Origin: Owenia fusiformis | Lineage: Eukaryota > Annelida > Polychaeta > Sabellida > Oweniidae | Assembly: GCA_903813345.2 (NCBI GenBank) | Contig: CAIIXF020000809.1 | Location: 126,001 to 190,000 of the forward strand | Reading direction: 5' to 3' | Length of the DNA: 64,000 bases | Shown here: positions 53,207-64,000 of the stretch, in pieces | Layout of the letters: each line of letters opens with the position of its first letter | Position numbering within the stretch: position 1 is the first letter of the stretch | Made by a program: the position numbers and the translations under genes | The notes under the pieces: generated by a model | What the model was told of the DNA's origin: nothing | Seen by the model: only the letters and a program-made list of their open reading frames with translations | Database searches by the model: none

Positions 53207-54651
53207 AATTTATGGAAGTTAAAGATTTATCACTCAGAGTTGGCAGTATTTTACTGTTTTGCAATAAAGGTATTCTTGTTTTTAATTTTATTGAAAAAAC
53301 ATTGGAAGCCTTTGGATTTAACAATATATTCATTAATTTTTTTCAAAGTATATATAAAAATTCAAACACTTGTGTCATTAATAATGGCGAGTCCTCTAGC
53401 TTTTTTAGAGTTCACAGAGGAGTAAGACAAGGCGACCCCCTGTCAGGATTACTTTTTATAATGGTCATTGAGATTCTCTGCCTTGCAGAAAAACGAAATA
53501 CAAATGTTCAGGGTGTTACAATTCAAGATCAGGAAATAAAAGCGTGTCAGTACGCCAATGATGTCACAGTTATACTTAAGAATGAAGAATCTGTTACAGA
53601 AATAATGAGAATCTTAGAAAAATTCGAAGTTTGTTCTGGCCTTAAATTGAACAAAAATAAAACTGAGCTGATGTGGATAGGAAATGCAAAAAACAAAAAT
53701 GATAGTATCAATGACTTAAAAACAGTTAAACAAGCTAAAACCCTTGGATATTGTTTTACATATAATGAACATATTCACATCAAAAATAACATTTTAGATA
53801 AAATACAAGTAATGAAGTCAAAACTTAAAACATGGAATGGAAGAGATCAAAGTATAAAAGGCAGAATTCTTTTAGTCAAATCTATTGGTATATCCCAGCT
53901 TACTTACATTTCAGCAACTTCAGTGATTCCAGAGAAATATATTAAGGAAATTGATGATGTTATTCAAAAATTTATTTGGAGGAATAAACCTCCTAAAATC
54001 AAGAAGAAAACTTTAATTGGAAATATTTGTGATGGAGGGCTAAAAATGGTTTAATTCAAGCTCATGGATCAAGCCCTAAAAGCAGCATGGGTAAAAAGAC
54101 TGACCAACAAAGAGGCAGGGCTGTGGAAAACCATACCCAATATAATGTTTGCTAATTTTGGAACCAACATCATATTTGAATCACATTATGATTATAAATC
54201 ATTAGATTTATCAAATGTTTCAACCTTTTATCAAGAAATTTTAAAAACATGGAGTATAATTGTAAAATCAAATTTTTCAATGCAAAATTCTACACAATAT
54301 TATAGTGTGTCAAGATAAACTATTTAAAATGAATATAGCAGATACAAATCTTTGTCCATATTGTCAACAAAGACACACAATCAAACATATGTTAGATGAT
54401 TGCATTAAAGCTCAATTAAGAAAATTAAACTAAGTGACAAAGATATTTTATATGGCCATCAACCTAAGGATGATGAATTTAATGTTTTAAATTTAGCTAT
54501 TATTTTGATGAAACATTATATATACAGAAGCTTTATTGATAAGATAGATGTAACCTTTGTTGGATTTAAAATATATTTTAAAGATTATATTACAAAATCA
54601 ACATTTTTTAAGGCAAATTATAAATTACAAGAAATAAATAAAATATTATAA
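53207..54651 (+). pseudogene. Truncated LINE reverse transcriptase (Tx1/L1-like)
   Basis: A 5'-truncated non-LTR retrotransposon ORF2. It shows the RT segment GVRQGDPLSGLLFIM, the catalytic box as YAND instead of YADD, CSGLKLNKNKTELMW, and the downstream LKTWNGRDQSIKGRILLVKS typical of the thumb and following region. An in-frame TAA at 54052 separates GGLKMV from MDQALKAAWVKRL, and another stop follows at 54316. Beyond it, shifted frames give LCPYCQQRHTIKHMLDDC (CCHC-type) and KHYIYRSFIDK to the end near 54651. The start Met at 53212 is a chance codon. Clearly dead; it lies head-to-head with Helitron 2. Confidence 0.88.
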
Positions 54652-57191
54652 AATTTAACTCACTGTTCAATAAAATTTGGATGAATGTGTGAATGAGTGA
54701 AAATGAATGGCAGAATGAATGAGGGATGAATGCTAAATTGTTTTGCTCTGTTCATACCACACATATAACACAAAACAAATAAATCTGTTACAAATAATAC
54801 AACTATATATGTACTGGATCACCTAATGATACAAAATATTAATTTAAGTTAACATTCTAAGGTGCATACTTTTTCAGATTACAATATGTTTTAACAATAA
54901 TTGAATGTATGATGTGAACAAAATGAAATAAATTGTGAAAAAAATAAAAATAAAATAAAAAATAAAAATAAAGGTATTTTTGAAAGCATGAGCCTGGTCT
55001 GAGATAAAACCAACAAATTTTTATGAGGGCACTAGTATTGCTGATATTAATTTTCAATAAATTAAGGTAAACATGCAAATTTACATAAAAAAAACATGTC
55101 TCAAATCACCAAATATGAATTATAAATTTGAAAAAAGTGAAAGTTACAGAAAACTAACAGTAAATGAAAATTTTCAATAACACAAAAAAGCAAAATATAA
55201 AACCACAGAATATTACAAAGAGTATAGTATCTGGTATTCAGATGAATGAATGACTAATACAAACTAGACAATAGCAACGCCAAAGCGTAGAAAATCCCAT
55301 CAAACAGCCATGGCTGGCATATTTACAAAAAGTGTCATTAGACAGTGTGCCATGCTTATAGTAAAATACGTTAAAATGGTGGCCATTTTTCAAATAGACT
55401 AGGTACGAGTAGAAATAATCTTTATTTACGTCATTAAATAATCAAAATTCAGTCAAAGTGATGTCATATTTGAAATCTACATGTAAAAGTACATCTAATA
55501 ATATGGTTTCGAAAATTGTTTATCAACTTTGAAAATTTAATTTTTTTTGAAAATGTGACTTCTTGTTCGGGTTGATTCCCCATAGACCCCATGATACAAA
55601 ATCACAAAAAGTGAAATATCTTTTCTTGTATTGGATAGATAACATTTTCTTTTACTGGACATATTTCAGTTTACATAGCTATTAGATACATAAGGGTTAT
55701 ATGAAAATTGAATCATTAAAACAGATGTGATTTAAGTTTAAGGGAACTCTCTCCTATACCCGCCATGCTATCTGACCCGAACGAGCCACCTGGTGGTGAA
55801 TCTGGTAACTACCTACTCGCATCTGCGTTATTGGCCGCCTTTTACCAAAAGTGTCATTAGACAGTGTGCCATGCTTATAGTATTCACATACCATATATGA
55901 ACAAAATCACTTCACTACTTTTTGAGTTGCAGCAAAATTGTAAAATAACAAGTCCGCCATTTTTCAAGATGGCTGCCATGTGCTTTTTAATAACTACATT
56001 TCCAGCTTTATTAATGTCCTGTATCATTTTTTACACTTAAAACATTTTGCTATTACAGTTTTACATATTGCACCTAAATTACTGTAAAATTGGCACTTAA
56101 ATGGCCGCCATTTTTTAAAATCGGCTTTCTAGTAGAACTTCTACCCCCATAGGATATATATGTGCAACATATGAACAAAATCGGGCCAACAGTATTTGAG
56201 TTACTGCCCTGATGGACGGACAGATGTACATATGTATGGACAGACAGACGGAAGGACGCGTTCCCTATGTCTCTCCGAATTTTGTTCGATGGGATAATGA
56301 ATACATACCTATGTAAATCACTTTCGCAGGGTTAGGATGCTACATAGCCAGTTTGATGTATCCAGTGCCTGAGATTGATGGACTAACTCACTTTAACACA
56401 CTAGACGTCATATTCATACTCACATACCACAACTCTCCAACTGGAAGCTTAGTGACAATAAATGAATAAAAAGAGCACAGGTACAACTTATCCAATGCCC
56501 ATGACTATTCAGAAAGTCCCCAAAACTGAGTGTTTCATTACATATTTTCACTACATTCAAACACACTGTCCTTAAAAACATACAGTGGAACACTTTCGTC
56601 ATAGATGAATCAATAAGCACAATTGTCTTTTAACTCATGATCTGTAATTGCAAAAACAATTGTCAATCTTGATTTATCCTGAAATGTTTACAGCTCAGGA
56701 AATCTTTAAATGACATAAGTTATGCACAGACATTTTCACTCAATTGTTCCTAATGACTTGGAACAAGAAACTCTGCCACTTAAAGCCAAGACATTGATCA
56801 TAAATGAGTTAAAATATATAAAGCCCACACCCAATTAAACTTCTAGGTTATAGCACCAATCACCTTACCTGATATATCCAGAGCTGTATACTACTTGGCT
56901 AGCTTTCATTAGCCAAGGATGCCTAGAAGTACTACAGTTCACTCAAACACATACCTACAATAACTCAACTGTCCTTAGAACTCACAACTGGAGCTGTCAA
57001 ACTTTTGTAACTGAAACCTCAGACAGAGATCATTGTCTATAAAGATGTTTCTCAATCTCACAATCTCTTGGTTACAATGTACCTACCCATTAGCTCTGGA
57101 TTATGAAATGTAACCGAAGAGCTAATATAACTCTGCTCTCCATCTAGTTTACATTAAGGTAACAACAAGAATTACTATTTGTTTAGTTTAC
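54652..57191. other. No gene; AT-rich with local repeats
   Basis: GAATGAATGA-type runs near 54680-54725 may be the LINE 3' end. The block GTGTCATTAGACAGTGTGCCATGCTTATAGT occurs at about 55335 and 55850. A GACGGACAGA-rich patch ending TTTTGTTCGATGGGATAATGA (56210-56300) is a degenerate relative of the tandem arrays further right. No credible ORF was seen. Confidence 0.55.
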
Positions 57192-57262
57192 CTTCTTGAG
57201 ATTTAACTTTGCTCTTCTTAAGTTCTCCCTCTTCCTTATATTTCTTGGTGGTCTTGCCATGG
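57192..57262 (-). CDS. Possible small exon of an unidentified host gene
   Basis: A pyrimidine-rich acceptor (ATTTTATGCAG) and a GTAAAC donor flank 71 bp open in two frames. One gives HGKTTKKYKEEGELKKSKVK, the other MARPPRNIRKRENLRRAK. Both are very basic. No partner exon in matching phase was found; a short open stretch at about 56875-56940 has borders but the wrong phase. It may be chance. Confidence 0.25.
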
Positions 57263-58200
57263 CTGCATAAAATAAAAAATAAAAAAGATCAAGACAATGG
57301 ATATACATCTTCTATGATATGTGCCACATGTATAAAACCTCAGAAAGTAACTTTTGAAAAGGGCCATGTAATGAATTGCAAACAATTTTGGACAGGAGTA
57401 TTGTGGAATTGCACATTCTTCATTTTACTTAAGAATAAAATGTTATTTTCAACTTGAAGACAAAAAACAATAAAAAAATTGGATTGTACTGATAGACCAT
57501 AGAAAAATTATGTACTTCTCACTTTTTCAAAGGTAGCTCTGTCCTTATTTTTTTATTTCTCCTTGGATAATTTTTAGAAAAAAGAAGATTGCAACGAACC
57601 ATAACAATTTTCTAATATGAAAAAGAGCGGGAGTGTTATGCTATTTTTCTTTTCAAGTGCAATTAAAAAATTCCAAGGGGAAATCAAGTGTTACATATAA
57701 GCTATTTTATTTAATCTAAAACAAAATGTTTCAATACATGCAATTTAAGCATACAATTTAGCCAAATGAATTGTAAATAAACTTATATTCATTTTATTGT
57801 TTTATTCTCATACTGAATTAGTCTGAACATGAATGAGTATATGGTTTGTACTATATATAAATAGTATTCAATAAAACTATGTTTTGAATATACCATAACT
57901 TAATGCTTAAAATTCAAAATTCAAATACTAAAACTTTCATTTGAGATTCTGTTAAAAAATTCAAAAATCAAAAGGTGCACTTTACACAATGAACTTCAAT
58001 ATTGTTGTAATGGTATGGGATCTATTATAATTGTATTTCTATAAGGCACATATCATAGAAATTTTATTTTTTAATTCACTGAATAAAATGTTACATAAAA
58101 TCATGGCACTGTAGATAGTGTTACAAACAAATTTCAAACTTTTATACTTAAGGTATTTGGAATGACTTATCAAGAATTTAGTTGTGGATTTTATGAAAAC
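57263..58200. other. No gene recognised
   Basis: Strongly AT-rich, with only chance ORFs. Confidence 0.5.
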
Positions 58201-58319
58201 TAGCGCTCTACCCGTTTGAGTGGGTTACCAAGGGTAACAGTAACCCCCCACATGGCAGCAGCCCCCACATGACAGCAACTCCATAAAATGCTAACCTGTA
58301 TATTGATCAAGGTGAACTT

Positions 58320-58835
58320 GTGCAAAGGCCTTGAAACGCCAAATACCTAGATATTCCTTTGACCTTGAGATGACCTTAGCCCATAAAAATTGAATTTGAC
58401 CTCAGGTTACCTAATAATAAGTTGCCAAGGGTCAAAGTATCCTTCAAGTGCCTTAACACGCCAAACTTAGATATTGACCTTTGACCATAGAATGGCCTTG
58501 ACCTCAGGTAACCTAATCATGGGTCGCCAATGGTCAAAGCAGCCCCCAGGGTCTCAAAATGCCAAATACCTAGATATTGACATTTGACTTTGGAATGACC
58601 TTGACCTCAGGTCACCTAATCATGTGTCGTCAAGGATCACAGTTGCCCTAAGGTCCTTAAAATGCCCAAATCTTTGACATCGAGAACCATAAATCACTAA
58701 ATACCTAGATATTGACATGGGAATGACTTGACCCAAGGTCACCTAATCATGGCCTCAAAGGGTCACAACAGGCCCAAATGTATTAAAACGCCAATTACCA
58801 AGATATTGACCTTTGACCTTGGAATGACTTAAGTG
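58320..58835. repeat. ~113-bp tandem repeat rich in TGACCT half-sites
   Basis: Five units, each starting near a CCAAATACCTAGATATT block (about 58339, 58452, 58561, 58692, 58792). The consensus then runs GACCTTTGACCTTGGAATGACC TTGACCTCAGGTCACC in two parts, AATCATGGGTCGCCAA, and GGTCA. TGACCT/AGGTCA hexamers occur in most units; for example 58807-58819 is TGACCTTTGACCT. Confidence 0.85.
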
Positions 58836-58989
58836 AATTAATGTTAACGTTTAAAAAGCTATTCTTCTAGTAGTTTGTCGATAAGAATTTTGGCATTTGT
58901 CTTCAAAATGACTGGCAGGAAGTAGGTATGGAGTTGAAATTTTTCTCCCCTATCTGTATGTACTCCCTGAAAATGTGAAAGTGGTCTGT

Positions 58990-59384
58990 AGCAGTTTTGG
59001 AGAAAACTGTGGGACGTATGTATGGATGGATGGACATACAGAGTAACATACATACATACGATCCTAGGCTGACAATATGGCCCCACACTGAGTGGTGGAA
59101 ACATAAAAACTGGAGTGATGAACAGACAGGTGGCTTCTTGAACTTGTCGACAATATGGCCACACACTGTGTGGTGGGAACATAAAAACTGGAGTTATGAA
59201 CAGATGGGTGGCTTCTCGAACTTGGTTCAGTGGGATAATGAAATTTTGGAAGGTGATATCTGTGGCAATTTTGAAGAAAACTGTGGGACATACAGATGGA
59301 CGGACATACCAACATACATACATACATGCAGGCGTGCAAGCACAGGCGCACACGCACATACACACACACGCACATACATACATA
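58990..59384. repeat. Left part of ~218-bp tandem array plus CA/CATA microsatellite
   Basis: Two diverged partial units (ACAATATGGCC...GTGGTGG..ACATAAAAACTGG...GAACAGA..GGTGGCTTCT) are followed by a CATACATACA/CACACGCACA stretch into which the mariner-type element inserted. The overlapping long ORFs on both strands are repeat artefacts. Confidence 0.75.
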
Positions 59385-60426
59385 CGGGGTGTTCCAAAAG
59401 TAACAGGACTGGTGCTGGCATTTTGTCAATTCTGCACCGAGTGTGTTCAAATTTTCAAAAATTGTACTTTGACGCAGTGCAACTAAAATTGTAAAGTCTC
59501 AGAAAAATGATAAAATGTGGGTAAAGTTATGGTTACTATAGTAACGTGACATCACAACACCCGGGGCAACTTTTTCATGAAAATGTAGTATCTAACATTT
59601 TTATATAACTGAAGAAAGTATCTAATTCACCTATTACAATACAACATTTCTTGTTTGTTTTATTAGTTGCTTTATAGTTATGATGTTGGTATAAAACTCA
59701 GATTCAAGTATGATTTCATAATAATAATATTTATTCAATTTCCTGAAATATCATTATGTATAACAGTCTTCACAATTCACTGTTGAGTTTTTGAAAAGAC
59801 CTAATTTGAAGCGAGTCATCCAACTTGATAAGGCGCCTGCCTGCAAGTCAGCGTTAAAGACCACTGCATTATAGTGGAGCTAGGTCTTGAGGTCTAAGAC
59901 GATGCACCATAATCTTCTGATCATGCAATATCTAATTTTTACTTTTATATGGAGAATGGAATGCTAATCAGCACGGTAAGATAGTTAAAGATGAGAATGA
60001 CTTTCTCCAAGTCCTATCGACCCTGCATGACATGTCATCAAATGGGTTCACTCATGTGTTTGAGTCATGGATACTGAGTGCTACTCTTGTACTAACCCAA
60101 GAGGATCGTACTTTTCAAAGTAGGGGATACATAGGAATATCAAATGATGTATTTAGCAAAGATGTAATTCCCACCAGTTGTTCGATTCTAACTTTGATAT
60201 GGCATGTACAAAATGCTTAAATTCTCTGTAACTTTCTGCGTGGAATGTTGCCCCGGGTATTGTGATGTCATGTTACCATAGCAACCATAACTCTACCCCA
60301 GTTTCATATTTTTTATCGAAACTTTGCAATTTTAGTAACAATACATGAAAGTATATTATTTTGAAGACAATTGGTGCATATTCAACCAAATCCCAGCACC
60401 GGTCCTGTTACTTTTGGAACACCCTG
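59385..60426. mobile_element. Non-autonomous mariner-type element, TA target duplication
   Basis: The ends C(G/A)GGGTGTTCCAAAAGT are inverted and flanked by TA on both sides (59383-59384, 60427-60428). The arms match for about 190 bp and include AGTTATGGTT(A/G)CTAT and CCCGGGGCAAC. The CAGGGTGTTCCAAAAGTAAC type end is characteristic of mariner/Tc1-group elements. The ~650-bp interior has no transposase. Confidence 0.85.
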
Positions 60427-61610
60427 TACATACAAGCTTAGGCTGACAATATGGCCCCACACTATGTGGTGGGGACATAAATACTATACGGATGAACAGA
60501 CGGGTGGCTTTTCTATATCCCTCTTGAGTTTCTTCCATGGGATAATAAAATTTTGGAGGTGATATCTGTAGCGGATTTGGAAATAACTATGGGATGTACG
60601 GATGGACAGACTGACAGACACACTAACATACATACATACAAGCTAAGGCTGACAATATGGCCCCACACTATGTGGTGGGGACATAAATACTATACAGATG
60701 AACAGACGGGTGGCTTTTCTATATCCCTCTTGAATTTCTTTCATGGGATAATAAAATTTTGGAGGTGATATCTGTAGCGGGTTTGGAAAAAACTATGGAA
60801 TGTACGGATGGATGGATGGATGGACAGACTGACAGACACACTAACATACATACATACAAGCTAAGGCTGACAATATGGCCCCACACTATGTGGTGGGGAC
60901 ATAAATCCTATACAGATGAACAGACGGGTGGCTTTTCTATATCCCTCTTGAATTTCTTTCATGGGATAATAAAATTTTGGAGGTGATATCTGTAGCGGGT
61001 TTGGAAAAAACTATGGAATGTACGGATGGATGGATGGATGGACAGACTGACAGACACACTAACATACATACATACAAGCTAAGGCTGACAATATGGCCCC
61101 ATACTATGTGGTGGGGACATAAATACTATACGGATGAACAGACGGGTGGCTTTTCTATATCCCTCTTGAATTTCTTCCATGGGATAATAAAATTTTGGAG
61201 GTGATATCTGTAGCGGGTTTGGAAAAAACTATGGGACGGATGGATGGATGAACATACAGACACACTTACATACATTGTATACAAGTCTAGGCTGACAATA
61301 TGGACCCATACTATGTGGTGGAGACATAAAAAACTGACAGATGAACAGCAGACAGGTGGCTTCTCTATATCCCTTTCGAATTTCTTCTATGAGCTAATGA
61401 CATTTTGGAGGTGATATCTGTAGTGGGTTTGGATAAAACTGTGGGATGCACAGATGGATGGCCATACAGACAGACTAACATACATACATACATACATAAG
61501 AGCCTAGACTGACAATATGCCCCACACTAAGAAGTGGGGACATAAAAACTGGATGTGTGAACAGATGGGTCCTTCCGAACATTGTTCGGTAGGATAATGA
61601 AAAGAAACAT
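60427..61610. repeat. ~218-bp tandem array
   Basis: Five to six units beginning GGCTGACAATATGGCCCCAC at about 60440, 60648, 60867, 61085, 61290 and 61510. Each contains GATGAACAGACGGGTGGCTT, GGGATAATAAAATTTTGGAGG and ends in GGATGGATGG/ACATACATACA. The middle units are almost identical and the outer ones diverged. Each unit stays open in one frame on the plus strand, which explains the serial ~75-codon ORFs; these are not genes. Confidence 0.9.
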
Positions 61611-62159
61611 CCCTTCAAATTGAAGATTAATCCAGAAAAAATTGGTCTGAACATATTGATGAATCATGCAGAAAAGATTTTATGAAAGAAAATTCAAAAT
61701 TATGTTTTTTTTAATATACAAATCGCTATTCCAAATCTTATATGTCCAATTCTGTCTGCTTTTCCAGCATTTACATTTAGTCTCAGGGTTAATTGTCATG
61801 TTGTCTTTTTTCTTATAATATCAGTATAGGTTCCTCCGATGTTTCCCTCAGTATCTGGTAATGTATCATTAATTCAACTTATATGTATTTTTGTATGTCA
61901 CGTTTCATTGATAACCATACTGCAGAACCTCCTCTTAGAGAAAATCTTTTAATATCACAAATGCCTCCCTAACCTTGTCCTGTGCTTGAGATCTACTTGC
62001 TACCCAACCATCACACTACCCTACCTCAATTGCAAATGTGCAATTTTTTTGACTTTTGCCCAGGCTACTTTTGAGTAAATCAACTCAAAAATGTTACAAA
62101 AGTAGGTGAACAAGTTGTGATAAACATGTTGCGATCATAGCGAGCACAGCAAGAGTACT
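61611..62159. other. No gene recognised
   Basis: Spacer between two tandem arrays, AT-rich with no coding signal. Confidence 0.5.
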
Positions 62160-63935
62160 GGGGAGATCAATGGACTGAATCGATATCCATTCAGCCATTT
62201 AAAAGGACACTGCTTGTAAGGTAGCTTTCATTCAATTAACACTTCAATGTTTTAAACAAAGAAACAAATGGACCAATCTATTTTAAATTCATCATTCATG
62301 CTTGGCCATGATGATATATGACTGAGGGACTGGATCTATATCCATTTAGCCATTTAAAGGGGCACTGCTTGTAAAGTAGTTCTCAACCAAAGAATGAAAT
62401 GGGTTAATCTATTTATAATTCATCATTCATGCCTGTCCCTGAAGATGATATATTGCTGAGGGACTTGATCAATATCCATTTAGCCATTTAAAGGGACAGT
62501 GCTTGTAAAGTAGTTTACATATTAATGAACACTTAAGTATTTTGAACAGAGAAACAAATGGATCAATCTATCTTGAATTCATTGCTCATCCCTGTCCATG
62601 ATGATATATTGCTGAGGAACTTGATCAATATCCATTTAGCCATTTCAAGGGACAGTGCTTGTAAAGTAGTTTACATATTAATGAACACTTAAGTATTTTG
62701 AACAGAGAAACAAATGGATCAATCTATCCTTAATTCATTGCTCATCCCTGTCCATGATGATATATTGCTGAGGAACTTGATCAATATCCATTTAGCCATT
62801 TAAAGGGACAGTGCTTGTAAAGTAGTTTACATATTAATGAACACTTAAGTATTTTGAACAGAGAAACAAATGGATCAATCTATCTTGAATTCATTGCTCA
62901 TCCCTGTCCATGATGATATATTGCTGAGGAACTTGATCAATATCCATTTAGCCATTTAAAGGGACAGCGCTTGTAAAGTAGTTTACATATTAATGAACAC
63001 TTAAGTATTTTGAACAGAGAAACAAATGGATCAATCTATCCTTAATTCATTGCTCATCCCTGTCCATGATGATATATTGCTGAGGAATTTGATCAATATC
63101 CATTTAGCCATTTAAAGGGACAGTGCTTGTAAAGTAGTTTACATATTAATGAACACTTAAGTATTTTGAACAGAGAAACAAATGGATCAATCTATCCTTA
63201 ATTCATTGCTCATCCCTGTCCATGATGATATATTGCTGAGGAACTTGATCAATATCCATTTAGCCATTTAAAGGGACAGTGCTTGTAAAGTAGTTTACAT
63301 ATTAATGAACACTTAAGTATTTTGAACAGAGAAACAAATGGATCAATCTATCTTTAATTCATTGCTCATCCCTGTCCATGATGATATATTGCTGAGGAAC
63401 TTGATCAATATCCATTTAGCCATTTAAAGGGACAGTGCTTGTAAAGTAGTTTACATATTAATGAACACTTAAGTATTTTGAACTGAGAAACAAATGGATC
63501 AATCTATCTTTAATTCATTGCTCATCCCTGTCCATGATGATATATTGCTGAGGAACTTGATCAATATCCATTTAGCCATTTAAAGGGACAGTGCTTGTAA
63601 AGTAGTTTACATATTAATGAACACTTAAGTATTTTGAACAGAGAAACAAATGGATCAATCTATCTTTAATTCATTGTTCATGACTGTCCATGATGATATA
63701 TTGCTGAGGAACTTGATCAATATCCATTTAGCTATTTAAAGGGACGCTGCTAGTAAGGTAGTTTTCATATTAATGAACATTAAAACATGTTAAATGAAGA
63801 AACAAATGGGTTAATCTATTTTTAATTCATCATTCATGCCTGTCCCTGAAGGTAATATATTGCTGAGGGACTGGATCAATATCCCTTTAGCCATTTAAAG
63901 GGGCACTGCTTCTGAGATAGTTCTCACCCTGCTAG
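62160..63935. repeat. 156-bp satellite, about 11 units
   Basis: Units share ATCAATATCCATTTAGCC, AGGGACAGTGCTTGTAAAG, TTTGAACAGAGAAACAAATG and CATGATGATATATTGCTGAG. Starts near 62600, 62756, 62912, 63067, 63223, 63378, 63534 and 63690 give a 156-bp period. Central units are nearly identical; the first two or three and the last are clearly diverged. Confidence 0.93.
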
Positions 63936-64000
63936 TAAGGTAATTCCCCAAAGAAATAATGAAACTAAGCCTTTTTAACTTGTAACCCCCCCCCCTGACA

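Noticed and set aside
56875-56940. Possible exon reading HPWLMKASQVVYSSGY
   Set aside because: Borders exist, but the phase does not fit the candidate exon at 57192 and there is no homology.
58859-59494. Overlapping 90-175-codon ORFs on both strands
   Set aside because: Produced by CATA/CACA microsatellite and array units; composition is repeat-driven.
59800-59900. tRNA-like text (GCGCCTGCCTGCAAGTCAG)
   Set aside because: No B-box or acceptor pairing; only a passing resemblance to a tRNA-derived SINE.
60371-61204. Series of 63-75-codon ORFs
   Set aside because: One per 218-bp repeat unit, no homology recognised; treated as a tandem repeat.
62160-63935. CRISPR-like array
   Set aside because: Eukaryotic context; whole 156-bp units repeat without short repeats and unique spacers.

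Overview
The window is AT-rich nuclear DNA of an invertebrate animal. Spliced exons with GT/AG borders, giant Helitron ORFs, MITEs, a Tx1/L1-like LINE remnant and several satellites point to a marine invertebrate; the phylum cannot be fixed from sequence alone. A 500-base run of N (15873-16372) interrupts it. No bacterial gene, CRISPR array, rRNA or tRNA was recognised.

Layout, read mostly on the minus strand. (1) 1-6.8 kb and 32.66-44.1 kb are two copies of one segment carrying exons of a large secreted-type cysteine-rich gene with GYYC/GHYC (ephrin-receptor-like, GCC2/GCC3-like) repeats. (2) Each copy continues into a nearly full-length Helitron/Helentron ORF: 7004-15871 (its 5' end lies in the gap) and 44088-53156. 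(3) Between the copies, 25.9-32.6 kb holds further exons of the same cysteine-rich gene, many with in-frame stops or frameshifts, so this locus is largely a pseudogene. (4) 16.4-25.9 kb is non-coding and full of MITE-like inverted repeats and duplicated segments. (5) 53.2-54.65 kb is a decayed LINE reverse transcriptase on the plus strand, 50 bp from the Helitron 2 ORF start. (6) 54.7-64 kb is non-coding, dominated by tandem arrays: a ~113-bp array rich in nuclear-receptor half-sites, a ~218-bp array interrupted by a mariner-type non-autonomous element, and a 156-bp satellite at the right edge.

The most interesting content is the Helitron pair. Each encodes about 3,000 residues in one uninterrupted frame. 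In order: N-terminal 10-residue repeats, an OTU cysteine protease (DGNC...H), a second protease-like domain (Gln-x-x-Gln-Cys ... Asp-Pro-His, resembling peptidase family C76), 18-residue KYxSD basic repeats, a zinc-binding DUF6570-like region, the Helitron N domain, a HUH/two-tyrosine Rep nuclease, a PIF1 helicase and a C-terminal EEP endonuclease. All recognisable catalytic motifs are intact in both copies. The copies are mosaic: the second protease block is almost identical in DNA, while the N-terminal part differs by roughly a tenth by eye.

Comparing the two segmental copies gives dated insertions with target-site duplications: a 4.84-kb foldback element (TTA), a 467-bp MITE (TTAT) and a ~547-bp hairpin element (AAT). 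The cysteine-rich gene shares identical stops in both copies, so it was broken before the duplication.
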